DNA from: a virus
Reading direction: 5' to 3' (one strand)
Virus record (IMG/VR): IMGVR_UViG_3300048541_000100
Span: 1-22,316 of that record
DNA: 22,316 nucleotides
Shown: positions 1 to 7,900 of the stretch, one piece after another
How positions within the stretch are numbered: position 1 is the first letter of the stretch
Layout of the letters: every line of letters starts with the position of its first letter
Notes under the pieces: generated by a model
Told to the model about the DNA's origin: nothing
The model's input: the letters and a program-made list of their open reading frames with translations, nothing else
Database searches by the model: none
Translations under genes and position numbers: made by a program

Positions 1-26
1 GGGTAAGTGAATTTTTCTACAAGCAT
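1..26 (-). CDS. 5' end of a gene leaving the window (partial)
   Basis: Minus-strand ATG at 26-24 opens a reading frame that starts MLVEKFTYP and runs off the window. A good Shine-Dalgarno AAAGG lies about eight bases upstream, and a perfect sigma-70 promoter sits at 54-82 with a predicted start near 47, giving a leader of about 20 bases. Only nine residues are visible, so no product can be named. The host-type promoter suggests early expression, unlike the late genes upstream. Confidence rests on promoter plus ribosome site, not on protein similarity. Confidence 0.5.
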
Positions 27-53
27 TAAGTATACCTTTATTAGTTAAGATGT

Positions 54-82
54 ATTATAACATGTGATGGATGTTGTGTCAA
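54..82 (-). promoter_or_regulatory. Perfect consensus sigma-70 promoter
   Basis: On the minus strand TTGACA (82-77) is followed by a 17-base spacer and TATAAT (59-54). This is an exact match to the host housekeeping promoter in both boxes and in spacing. It directs transcription toward position 1 and sits immediately after the terminator of the preceding late genes, whose T-run touches the -35 box. Predicted +1 is near 47. Likely an early phage promoter. Confidence 0.85.
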
Positions 83-83
83 T

Positions 84-109
84 AAAAAAGGCACTTAAAA
101 ATGCCTTTC
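84..109 (-). terminator. Rho-independent terminator
   Basis: Minus-strand hairpin with stem AAGGCA/TGCCTT (plus-strand arms 88-93 and 102-107, loop of eight) followed by a T-run (TTTTTTATT). It lies about 20 bases after the stop of the 105-aa gene and closes the 2097-130 transcription unit. Confidence 0.8.
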
Positions 110-129
110 TTTTCAATAACTTATAGGTA

Positions 130-447
130 TTACCAACTAATATTCCACTGTAATGCTGTTGCATCGTTTGGATTTGTAATAATACTAACACCGTATCCTA
201 ACTTAGTGAAGTAGTTTTTTACATAGTTAAGTTGATCTAATTTAGTTGGATCTGTTGTAATGTTGTTCCACACATAGTAGTAAACATTACTGTTAGTCAT
301 TGTAGAATTGTTTACATTTGCATATAGTATGCCAGCATCAACATTAGCATATACTGCGTTCTCAATAGCAGTTACTTCGTTGTGAATTACAGTATTGTTT
401 CTAGTACTGCTTCGTGCTGTTTTAGCATTTATAAATATGCCTGGCAT
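130..447 (-). CDS. Small phage protein of unknown function (105 aa)
   Basis: Starts MPGIFINAKTARSS and has no signal peptide or membrane segment. The C-terminal half (about residues 65-105, from TKLDQLNYVKNYFTKLGY to ALQWNISW) looks like a compact alpha/beta domain of a type I associate with small structural proteins of marine T4-like phages, but I cannot name a family. The start ATG lies two bases after the stop of the upstream 112-aa gene, with GGAG inside that gene as ribosome site, so it is translationally linked. It is the last gene of the transcription unit and is followed by a clear terminator. A role in the virion is inferred only from context. Confidence 0.75.
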   Translation of the reverse strand: MPGIFINAKTARSSTRNNTVIHNEVTAIENAVYANVDAGILYANVNNSTMTNSNVYYYVWNNITTDPTKLDQLNYVKNYFTKLGYGVSIITNPNDATALQWNISW

Positions 448-449
448 TG

Positions 450-788
450 CTATGCTATCTCCGTGTTCATTGCAGTACTTGCTGCACCTTGAGCTAAGTC
501 AGATACTGTGTCTGCTGCTTCTTCCCCGTCATCTGTGCTTACTTCGTCGGGTAATTGATTCTTAGTTTTAATGACTTCTCTGTTTACACTACTAGCATGT
601 CCGCTCTTATCAATTGCTGCAATAAGTTCGTCTGTTGTAGTAACATATCCTTGCTTGGCTAGAAGTGCTCTAAATTGTTCAGTAGGAATATCCGTCTCAC
701 CTTTTGCTCCTACTTTTGTAAGTAGATCTTGAACAGTAAGAATTAAATCGGAAAAATATCCCTCTGATATCACTTCTCTAATTAGCAT
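450..788 (-). CDS. Unknown protein with capsid-targeting-like N-terminus (112 aa)
   Basis: Begins MLIREVISE followed by GYF. The leader ends in an I-S-E tripeptide, the kind of site cut by the T4 prohead protease gp21, and resembles the T4 internal-protein leader MKTYQEFIAE. The rest is a mostly helical, acidic protein (VQDLLTKVGAKGETDIP at about residues 19-35, and DDGEEAADTVSDLAQGAAS near the end) with no recognised catalytic motif. GAGG lies about six bases before the ATG. It sits between the 435-aa acidic structural-type protein and the 105-aa protein, with one- and two-base spacings, so the three are co-translated. Packaging in the head is an inference. Confidence 0.75.
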   Translation of the reverse strand: MLIREVISEGYFSDLILTVQDLLTKVGAKGETDIPTEQFRALLAKQGYVTTTDELIAAIDKSGHASSVNREVIKTKNQLPDEVSTDDGEEAADTVSDLAQGAASTAMNTEIA

Positions 789-789
789 G

Positions 790-2097
790 TTAAACCTCTA
801 CAGGTGTTCTGCCTAATGGTTCTTCTTCTGGGCCTGCCGCTGCTGGTTCGTTAACATCCATTGCTGGCTCTTCTAATCCTACTTCAGGTTCTGCAGGTGC
901 GCCTAAGTCAGCAGTGTCACCTAAACCCATATCGTCAGTGTTTACAATTGTGCCTGCGCCGATTAAACCTGCTATAGCATTATCAATGCCATCTTTAGCA
1001 AGTTTTGAATTTTCTAAGTATCCGCTTAGTAAACCATTAACACTGTCTGCAAAAGTAGCTGCTGCTTGAGCACCCATTTCGCCACGCATTTGATCTGCAA
1101 TTGCAGGAAGACTTTCATTCATCATACGACCAATTTCTTCTACATGTCCTTGTATGTCGTCTGCTAATGCTCTTACTGCCATTACAACTTCTGCTTCTTC
1201 GATACTTGTACCTTCAACTTCTTCGTTTAGCATGTCGTCTATAATACTATCAAACATTGTGCTTTCGTTTTTCTTTTCGTCTTCAGTGTCGCCTGTTACT
1301 TCGTACTCTTCGCCGTCTACTGTAAATTTCTTTTCGCCTTTAGCAATAGCGTCTTTTCTTGCGCCTGTGAATTTGTTTTGCTCTGCTACTTTAGCACCAA
1401 ACATTTTAATACCGTTTGCAACTGCATCTTCATCTAAACCGTTTAAGAAACCAACAACTGCGTCTCTACTTTTTTCTGTTACTTTAGCAAAAGATTCTAA
1501 CTTCTCTTCAATTGCTTCTAGGCTTTCTGTACCTGTTAATTCAACACCACACTCTTTAGCAAGTTCTCTAAGCAATGAATCGTTAAGGTCTGTTTCTGGG
1601 ATATACTCGCCTTCTTCTTCAATACTTTCGTGATTCATACCACATGATTCCAAGTAGTTTTTTGCTGCTGAAAGGATAATTGGCATAACATGTTCATCAT
1701 CGTATGCAAAACGAGAGTCCATTCTGTACTGATTCATGCATTCGCCACAAGCCTCGTCTACAGTGTAGCCGCTGTCCATTAAACTACAAACACTAGCATT
1801 AATCATTTCTTTCATCTCACCATGTGCTGGTGATTCTGCGTACATGCCTTCGCTAATCATAGTTGTAAGAACATCTTTGATGCCTAAAAACTTTGCGTAA
1901 TCAGGATCTTGTTGAAACTTAGTTTTACCGCTTTTGATTAAAGCAATACTTTTGTTAGCAGTTTCTAGTAAACTGTCTAATTTTGCTTTCTTAGGAAATC
2001 CGGAGGTCTTCAATGACACACCAAATTCTTCCTTTAGCATTTTGTTAACTTTGGCAATCTTCTTTGCCCCGTTTTGGTTGAATTCTTTTAAAAACAT
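790..2097 (-). CDS. Acidic virion structural or prohead-core-like protein (435 aa)
   Basis: Strongly acidic and largely helical, with no transmembrane segment. Residues about 275-390 (FDSIIDDMLNEE, then VRALADDIQGHVEEIGRMM and a helix ending in GLIGAG) look like a conserved domain that I recall from structural proteins of marine T4-like phages. The tail after residue 400 is rich in Ala, Pro and Glu. At least seven (I/L)-x-E tripeptides occur (for example LLE, ISE, IEE, LNE, LEE), the cleavage signature of the T4 gp21 prohead protease, so a core or scaffold protein processed during maturation is one reading. Four cysteines lie close together around residues 104-130 and at 153. A late-type promoter GATAAATA lies about 38 bases upstream. 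It leads a three-gene unit ending at the terminator at 84-109. The exact role is not established. Confidence 0.8.
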   Translation of the reverse strand: MFLKEFNQNGAKKIAKVNKMLKEEFGVSLKTSGFPKKAKLDSLLETANKSIALIKSGKTKFQQDPDYAKFLGIKDVLTTMISEGMYAESPAHGEMKEMINASVCSLMDSGYTVDEACGECMNQYRMDSRFAYDDEHVMPIILSAAKNYLESCGMNHESIEEEGEYIPETDLNDSLLRELAKECGVELTGTESLEAIEEKLESFAKVTEKSRDAVVGFLNGLDEDAVANGIKMFGAKVAEQNKFTGARKDAIAKGEKKFTVDGEEYEVTGDTEDEKKNESTMFDSIIDDMLNEEVEGTSIEEAEVVMAVRALADDIQGHVEEIGRMMNESLPAIADQMRGEMGAQAAATFADSVNGLLSGYLENSKLAKDGIDNAIAGLIGAGTIVNTDDMGLGDTADLGAPAEPEVGLEEPAMDVNEPAAAGPEEEPLGRTPVEV

Positions 2098-2134
2098 TTT
2101 TATTAATCCCAGGTATTAAATTCTCTATTACTGT

Positions 2135-2142
2135 TATTTATC
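2135..2142 (-). promoter_or_regulatory. T4-like late promoter (GATAAATA)
   Basis: Minus-strand GATAAATA, one base different from the T4 late box TATAAATA, 37 bases before the start of the 435-aa gene. The same octamer precedes six other genes or operons in this window at 21-50 bases. Confidence 0.75.
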
Positions 2143-2157
2143 ATCTTTGTGAACATT

Positions 2158-2547
2158 TTAGTTGAACCGTTTGAGTTCGTCTTTGGTATAATTGAACTTA
2201 CATATTGTATCAAACAGTCTTGCTTCAACTACTTGGGATTTTGTAAAGTCTTTTGTGTTTTTTATAGTGTGTCTATAGAACATTATGTCGTTTTTACACC
2301 TATAATACTGTCCCATTAGCCCTTCTAACTTAATTTTAATAGTTATACTAGGTGCTTTTCCTTTATTACGAAGTCTGCATAAGTATGATGCAACACATTT
2401 CATTGGAATTTCTGTTGCTACTAAAGATTTAGTAATGTGCTCTTGCACAGCAAATGAATCGTTATGTTTGGTTACAACATACACACCTTTTTTAGCAACA
2501 TTAGTGGCTATAGTGTCTAATTGCTTGGTAAGTCTTTGCTTGTTCAT
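2158..2547 (-). CDS. Unknown basic protein (129 aa)
   Basis: I choose the ATG at 2547 (MNKQRLTKQLDT), because the longer frame would need a GTG at 2607 inside the upstream gene. The protein is basic, with short alternating strands (KKGVYVVTKHNDSFAV, then PSITIKIKLEGLMGQYYRCKNDIMFY) and a helical C-terminus, consistent with a small alpha/beta fold. No catalytic motif is recognised. No Shine-Dalgarno is visible before this ATG. Instead CATAAATA sits exactly five bases upstream, which would put a late transcription start on the A of the ATG (leaderless). It follows a 73-aa gene by 23 bases and is the last gene of the long late operon. Confidence 0.75.
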   Translation of the reverse strand: MNKQRLTKQLDTIATNVAKKGVYVVTKHNDSFAVQEHITKSLVATEIPMKCVASYLCRLRNKGKAPSITIKIKLEGLMGQYYRCKNDIMFYRHTIKNTKDFTKSQVVEARLFDTICKFNYTKDELKRFN

Positions 2548-2552
2548 ATAGG

Positions 2553-2560
2553 TATTTATG
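2553..2560 (-). promoter_or_regulatory. Late-promoter-like box adjoining a start codon (CATAAATA)
   Basis: CATAAATA on the minus strand, five bases before the ATG at 2547. With the T4 late geometry (octamer at -13 to -6) the +1 falls on the A of the ATG. The same arrangement occurs at 3472-3479 and 22009-22016. Confidence 0.45.
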
Positions 2561-2570
2561 AACTGGTGTT

Positions 2571-2792
2571 CTATAATTTTTGTTTTGCTGAGTATATAAT
2601 GTAGCACTCACACCCATTTTTGTTTACTTTATTGAAAATATTTTTTTGATGCATTACATCACAGAGATGTGCATCACGCTCAGACAGTTCATTTAATTTT
2701 AAACCGCCAAACAGTTCAGCCTGATCATATAGTTGTGTTTCAAACTTGTTAATTAGACTTAAGATGTTATCTTTACCTTTTACTGCTTTCAT
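2571..2792 (-). CDS. Small protein of unknown function (73 aa)
   Basis: Starts MKAVKGKDNILSL with an ATG that overlaps the stop of the sigma-region-4 gene in an ATGA (2789-2792), so it is translationally coupled to it. The protein looks mostly helical (LINKFETQLYDQAELFGGLKL then LSERDAHLCDV) with two closely spaced cysteines near the C-terminus (GCEC). No family is recognised. The coupling suggests a function together with the upstream gene, but nothing in the sequence shows it. Confidence 0.65.
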   Translation of the reverse strand: MKAVKGKDNILSLINKFETQLYDQAELFGGLKLNELSERDAHLCDVMHQKNIFNKVNKNGCECYIIYSAKQKL

Positions 2793-3466
2793 ATCTTTTG
2801 CTGATGCCTTGACTTTTTAGGCTTACCGTATCCGCCTGTTTGTAAAGTAGCCTCGGCATGCATTGCTGCCATGTGCTTCTTATATTTTTTAGTGCCTTTT
2901 TTATGTGGGCTTTTGCCTTCAGGCATAGTATCTTTGATATCTTTAACCATATCAGGATGTCTAAATTTGCGTAAAATCATTGATTCTATTTGTCGTGTTC
3001 TTTCTCTAGTAATACCAAACATTTTGCCAACATCTTCTAAACTATGTTGGTCCTCACCGTCAAGTCCATATCGTAAGGCTATAAGTTTTCTTTCTGCAGG
3101 TTTTAGTGTATCTAACATTTTAGAAAGTTTTTCATTTCTCTGCCTGTCCCTTATGTCTTTATCTAAGTCTTGATCGTATGTTAAGTCGTCATCGTCGAAT
3201 GAATCAAAGTCTTGTGCTTTGTTTACAGGATCTCTATCATCTAAATGTGGCATAGGTTGTTGCCTGTAAGTTTTGCCATCTGGATTATACAGAGATGCTT
3301 GTTGATTTGCATTTGCTTCGCTTGTTTTTTTCTTCTTTTTCTTTTTAGGAGTTGTATTAGCAAACACACTTGCATTAGGTCTTTTTTGCATAGCACCCAT
3401 AGGAGCTGCAACGGTAGCAATACCACCTGCACTAGTTGTTTCTTGAATAATATCGTTGATCTTCAT
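2789..3466 (-). CDS. Stand-alone sigma-70 region 4 protein (225 aa)
   Basis: Residues about 113-175 are a clear sigma-70 region 4: LKPAERKLIALRYGLDGED (4.1) followed by the helix-turn-helix SLEDVGKMFGITRERTRQIE (4.2) and LRKFRHPD, very close to the C-terminal end of bacterial RpoD. In RpoD this domain contacts the -35 element and the beta-flap of RNA polymerase. Regions 1, 2 and 3 are absent, so it cannot open a promoter by itself. In T4 the late co-activator gp33 occupies the beta-flap, so a comparable role is one inference. The N-terminus MKINDIIQE resembles a capsid-targeting leader ending in (I/L)-x-E, and residues 41-47 are seven lysines. The C-terminus is basic (KKGTKKYKKHMAAMHAE). No Shine-Dalgarno is seen. 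GGTAAATA lies five bases before the ATG. It lies 21 bases after the superoxide dismutase gene. Confidence 0.9.
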   Translation of the reverse strand: MKINDIIQETTSAGGIATVAAPMGAMQKRPNASVFANTTPKKKKKKKTSEANANQQASLYNPDGKTYRQQPMPHLDDRDPVNKAQDFDSFDDDDLTYDQDLDKDIRDRQRNEKLSKMLDTLKPAERKLIALRYGLDGEDQHSLEDVGKMFGITRERTRQIESMILRKFRHPDMVKDIKDTMPEGKSPHKKGTKKYKKHMAAMHAEATLQTGGYGKPKKSRHQQKI

Positions 3467-3471
3467 AGTAG

Positions 3472-3479
3472 TATTTACC
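3472..3479 (-). promoter_or_regulatory. Late-promoter-like box adjoining a start codon (GGTAAATA)
   Basis: GGTAAATA on the minus strand, five bases before the ATG of the sigma-region-4 gene, which has no visible Shine-Dalgarno. Same geometry as 2553-2560 and 22009-22016. It deviates from the late consensus at its first two bases. Confidence 0.4.
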
Positions 3480-3487
3480 GTTTTTAA

Positions 3488-4024
3488 TTATGTTAGTCTA
3501 ACGTTTACAATGTCCCAGTTAATAATACGCCACATATTGTTTAAGTATTTGCCTTTGTCATGTTGGTAATCTAATGCCCAAGCATGTTCCCACCAGTCAA
3601 CTAACATTGCAATGTCATTTTTAACTTGATGATTAACTATTGTTTTGATATCACCGGATGTACTCATGTATACCCAGCCGCTACCTTGTATCTTCATTGC
3701 TACTTCTTCGAACTGTTCTTTGAATGTAGCAAAGTCTCCATACTTACTGTCTATAAGTTCTTTACTTGCACCAGTAGGATTATTACTACCACCTGGTGCT
3801 TTCAATTGTGGAAAAAATATATTGTGTAAGAATGCACCTGCTTCCATAAACTGTGCATCGCCTTTGCCCTCGTTAAATTTTGTAACGTATGCTTTAGCAA
3901 GTTTACCATAGTGAAAGTTAATTGTGTCCTCACTCATAACAGGATTGAGATCGCTTTTACCGTAAGGTAATCTTTCTTGTACAAGTACTTTCTTTTCTTC
4001 TGTTAAAAAATCATTTAAGTTCAC
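3488..4024 (-). CDS. Fe/Mn superoxide dismutase with N-terminal extension (178 aa)
   Basis: Fe/Mn family superoxide dismutases convert superoxide to oxygen and hydrogen peroxide. From residue 19 (LPYGKSDLNPVMS) the protein follows this family to its end. All four metal ligands are in place: His38 (INFHYG), His67 (AFLHNIFF), Asp143 and His147 (LVDWWEHAW). The active-site Tyr46 (KAYV) and Trp117 (GSGWVYM) are kept. His132 (VNHQV) occupies the place where Mn enzymes often carry Gln, which bears on metal preference. At 178 residues it is slightly shorter than usual bacterial forms. The first 11 residues, MNLNDFLTEEK, are extra to the family and resemble the T4 capsid-targeting leader. The start is GTG, overlapping the upstream stop as GTGA (4021-4024), so translation is coupled to the ParB-like gene. 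A packaged, injected antioxidant is an inference. Confidence 0.93.
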   Translation of the reverse strand: MNLNDFLTEEKKVLVQERLPYGKSDLNPVMSEDTINFHYGKLAKAYVTKFNEGKGDAQFMEAGAFLHNIFFPQLKAPGGSNNPTGASKELIDSKYGDFATFKEQFEEVAMKIQGSGWVYMSTSGDIKTIVNHQVKNDIAMLVDWWEHAWALDYQHDKGKYLNNMWRIINWDIVNVRLT

Positions 4025-4917
4025 TTCTTTTTTCCGCCTTTCATGTTAGCACACCAGTGATACATTTTGCCTTTTTCACCACTATACTTTTTAGCCTTTG
4101 CTCTTAAACTTGTTACAGAACCTTTACAACTAGCACCTGCTTTTTTGACTCTACCAGGCTTGCTTTTGCCTTTCTTCTTACCGTCTGCAAAGTTTTCGTC
4201 GATTGCATTTAATAATGCTTGAAGGTCTTGCATTGCTTCTATTGTTTCGTATATGCTACCGCCAAACTTAACACTTGAAGTTTTCTTCTTTTTCTTCTTT
4301 TTCTTTTTCTTGTACGGTGCTAGTGTACCTATTCCTAAAAATCCTCTACTAACAGGAGCATCCATAGTAGGAGCATCGCCTGGATCAGCACCACCTACAT
4401 CACCACCTGCATCACCACCGGAATCGCCTCCGCCTGTTGCTGCACCACCATCACCACCTGCACTTGCACCACCACTGGCTCCACCTGAGCCTCCTGCTCC
4501 GGCTCCACCGCCGGCTCCACCACCACCGCCTCCGGCGCCGTCTTCGTATGTTTCTTCGTCTCTGGCTTTACTACTGTAATGCTTTATTAATTCTTCTATA
4601 GTAGCATCGACTCTAATTGCTTTAACTTTATCTAAGTCTAATTCTAATGCTACATCATATCTATGATGTCCGTTGACAATAAAATTATTTTTGTCTATAA
4701 TTATAGGTCTTATACTACCATCATCAAAGCCACGCTTTGCTTTATCTTTTAATCCTTTTACTCGTTGCTTTTGCACAGGCTTTAGATTAGATACTGATAT
4801 GTTTCCTAACTTATATGAGAAAGGGCCGTCGTCAAGATCAGGTTGCCTAATCTGAGGCATAATCTTTCGCGGGAAGTTTTTTTCTTGCTCCGGCCTTTGT
4901 AACTCAGAAAGTTTCAT
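4021..4917 (-). CDS. ParB/Srx-fold protein with Gly-rich linker and Lys-rich tail (298 aa)
   Basis: Residues about 36-112 form a ParB-like domain: a start of GNISVSNLKPVQ, then RPIIIDKNNFIVNGHHRYDVALEL, where the NGHHRYDVA box is the characteristic nucleotide-binding loop of this fold (ParB CTPases, sulfiredoxin, some nucleases). Which activity applies is not clear. Residues 127-180 are almost pure Gly/Ala/Ser/Asp, followed by ten lysines at 203-212. A basic C-terminus has two cysteines, SCKGSV and YHWCANM, a small module I recall from other marine T4-like phage proteins. The start MKLSELQRPE resembles the neighbours' leaders only loosely and lacks a clean (I/L)-x-E. The ATG overlaps the stop of the 1958-aa gene by one base (TAATG), and the stop overlaps the superoxide dismutase start. 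Confidence 0.85.
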   Translation of the reverse strand: MKLSELQRPEQEKNFPRKIMPQIRQPDLDDGPFSYKLGNISVSNLKPVQKQRVKGLKDKAKRGFDDGSIRPIIIDKNNFIVNGHHRYDVALELDLDKVKAIRVDATIEELIKHYSSKARDEETYEDGAGGGGGGAGGGAGAGGSGGASGGASAGGDGGAATGGGDSGGDAGGDVGGADPGDAPTMDAPVSRGFLGIGTLAPYKKKKKKKKKKTSSVKFGGSIYETIEAMQDLQALLNAIDENFADGKKKGKSKPGRVKKAGASCKGSVTSLRAKAKKYSGEKGKMYHWCANMKGGKKK

Positions 4918-7900
4918 TATCTCATTGATACCTGTACTGCTGGTCCATTCATCTTGTCACCCCAATCCAATGAACCCAATTTAAACTTGTCTAAGTGATT
5001 TTTATAATCATCTACATCAAATGCTAAACTTTTCTTGCCGCCAAGTTTTAAGAACAAGAACATACTAAAGCCTTTTTCTTTGAGTATGTTTGCATAACTG
5101 CTGTAAGATATTTCGCCTGCTAGTGTACTTGCATCCGCTCTATCCATGCCAGTGTAGTTTGCAATCATATAGTTAATCATGCTTTTATCGCCATATTTAA
5201 ATGTAGCAGTAAATAGTTCTTGTATGTATGCTTTACCTGCACCTGCTGCAAGTGTGTCTAATTGAGTAGCAATATCCAGGAAGTGTGTTCCTGCTCTACT
5301 ACCTGCGTTACCACTTGGTAAACGTTGTGGTCTATCTTCTGGTGCAATTTTAAACTTGTCGTAAACTGCATCTAACTGTGGCTGTCCGTAGTCGGCATTA
5401 CTATTTTTAAGTCTGCCACCACCACTTGACTTCTCACCTTTAACTTCAACTTCGACACCATCAATTTTTAAATCACCTACACTAGCAAATGTAATGTTAG
5501 GTGCTAACAGTGCAAGACCAACTTCGCCTGGTCCTCTATTAGAGCCTTCAATGTTTAGTGCTATGTTAAACAAGTTATCATATAGTTCTGTTATAAATTC
5601 TGTACTAACTCCTTCGGCACCTTTTAGCCATTGATCCCATGTTGATGCACCGTCTGCCATTAAAACTTTAGTATCAACATAGCTCACTTGTCCGTATGTG
5701 GAAAGGAAGTTTTCGATGTCGTCAAAATCACCCTTAGTATTCATAATTGCTTTTACGAACTCTGGTAGTACACCTTTATAACTGTAGTCTGCTTCTGGTG
5801 CTGTTTTCTCTGGCTTTAAGAAATCTTCAGGGTGTACTCGTTCATGGTTTTCAGCATCTGTTCTCATAAAACGGTAAACTCGTTGTATGAATGCTGGGTT
5901 ATCTTTTAATTTATCTATAATAAAATTGAATCTTTCTTTATCTCTGTCTAAGTCATCTTCCGACAACATGCTTTCTTTAAGTCCTGCTTTTTGTTTAATA
6001 GTAGGATGTACTTTGTTTTGTACAAAGCCTTTGAATATAGAACGCAAATCAGTATCAGGACCTGCACCACTAGCGGCTTCTCTGAAAGCTCTAATCATAC
6101 TAGGATCAGGTACTACAAAATATGCTTCCATTTGTGCTTTTAAATCACTAGCAAGTAACGGAACATTTAGTAACTCTTGTATCTTCTTTTCTGGTGAGTT
6201 GTCTGGTACTGCACCTTCTACATATTTTGCTTTTTTACCAGACTTATTAGGGTGTTCAAAACCTTTACCTTTCTTTTTATATGCTTCGTTGATTTTATTA
6301 CTGTCAACTTTGTTCAATAAGTTTAATTGCTCTTCTAGTGGCAACTTGTCAAACTTGTTAAATGTACTTTCTTTACTCATCCTTCTAATCCTATCTCTTT
6401 GAGCTTGGGCGTCAGCTTCGCTACTATGTACTGTACTAACATCGTCTCCTAGACTACCATCAGCATTTAGTCTAAAATAGTTTCCGCCACTTACTTTATA
6501 ATTTTTTTCTATGTATTCTTTAGCCGCTTTAACCGCAGCCGCCCATCTTTCTGTGCCTATTGCTTTTTCATTATCTGGGCGCCAGTTGTGATTGCTGTCA
6601 AATTGATCATAAACTTTCTGTAACAAGTTTACACCTTGATTGCCTACGCCACGCTCTATTTTTAAGTAGTCTGCTAGATTACCCCAATTTGTGCTATTTG
6701 CTACACCGTTTGAAGATGCTCCTTCAAGTCCTTCTACATCAGCGGCGTCAACCATACCCGATATTGCGTTCTTTGCTTTTTGTTGTTTTTCTTGGTCTGC
6801 TTTTGCCTTCTTAGAAAGTTCTGGATTATTTACATGCCACGAAGCTGCTGCCATTGTATCAAGCGGTTCGCCGTATGGTCCTTCTGCTTCTTCACTTGGA
6901 AGTAATGGCTTGAACTGACCCATTCCTTCTCTGCCATCACCTAAGGATGGCTCAAATTTGACATTTCTTTGCTTTAATAAATTTTTAATTTCACCATCAT
7001 TTGAATTTATGTTTATGTAATTACTTTCGTCTGCTACTCCACTAAAACCAGCATCGTAAACTTGCTGGAATTTACGAAGTACTTTCATTGCTACTTTCTC
7101 TCTCCATGTACCTTTATGTGCATCATTTGCTAATATATCACTAGCAACTAATGCCTGATGATAATGAGCAGTAGGTATACTTAGTATGTTTCCAAGTCTA
7201 CTTTGTACTTTACTTTGTGGGCTTTGTAATTCTTGGGCAATATCACGGTCAGTGATCATATCTTCGCCGGCTTTAAGATTTCTATAATACGAACTTGAAA
7301 CAAATATTGAACCACCAAATTTAAATACTGGAAGTGTACCAATGTGTGGAGACCCGTGTTTTTTCTTAAACTGATCCTGTTTTACATCTAATTTTTTCTT
7401 TTTATCAATGGCTGTTTGTTGAGAATCAAATCCAAACTCTTGTGCAATTTTATCAAACCCTTCTAAGAAATTTTTTATATTAGTGGTACGCTCGCCAATT
7501 AACTTTTGTATATACTCGTCATCGTAGTAATCAGGAGTTCCTTTCTTTTTATCGTAATATCTTTCGTATGAAGATCTTAAATAATCTTGCATTGTATTTC
7601 TAAATCTGTGTGCAACTGGTTCACTAAACGCATCTGGTCTGCCTCTAACTTCATCAATAGCATTTTCCAATGTCTCTGCAGCATATTTGCTCATTGCAAA
7701 ATATGCAGGACCTTCACGCACATCTTCATGTCTAGTGCCTTTTACTTGAGGATGGTTATCAACCATATAATTGTCTTCGGCTTTATTTTGCTTAACTAGT
7801 TTTTCTGCAAGATCAGCAATTACCTTCATGCTATCATAATATTTTGCAGGCTGGTCTTGTCTAACATCTTCTAAATGTTCCCAACGAAGTCTCATTTTTT

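Noticed and set aside
430-437. Plus-strand TATAAATA, identical to the T4 late box
   Set aside because: It lies inside a minus-strand coding region and no plus-strand gene follows, so it is a chance match.
2548-2607. GTG start for the 129-aa gene
   Set aside because: It lies inside the upstream 73-aa gene and adds residues without domain support. The ATG at 2547 is better.
3488-4024. Superoxide dismutase as assembly contamination from a bacterial host
   Set aside because: The gene shares a GTGA overlap with the phage ParB-like gene, carries the same leader as neighbours, and has the same AT-rich composition.
4281-4311. Possible programmed frameshift at the A-rich lysine run
   Set aside because: The run is interrupted by G and the frame continues unbroken to a sensible C-terminus.
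4253-4579. Plus-strand frame coding a proline-rich protein
   Set aside because: It is the reverse complement of the Gly-rich codons of the ParB-like gene. It has no promoter or ribosome site and is explained by codon composition.
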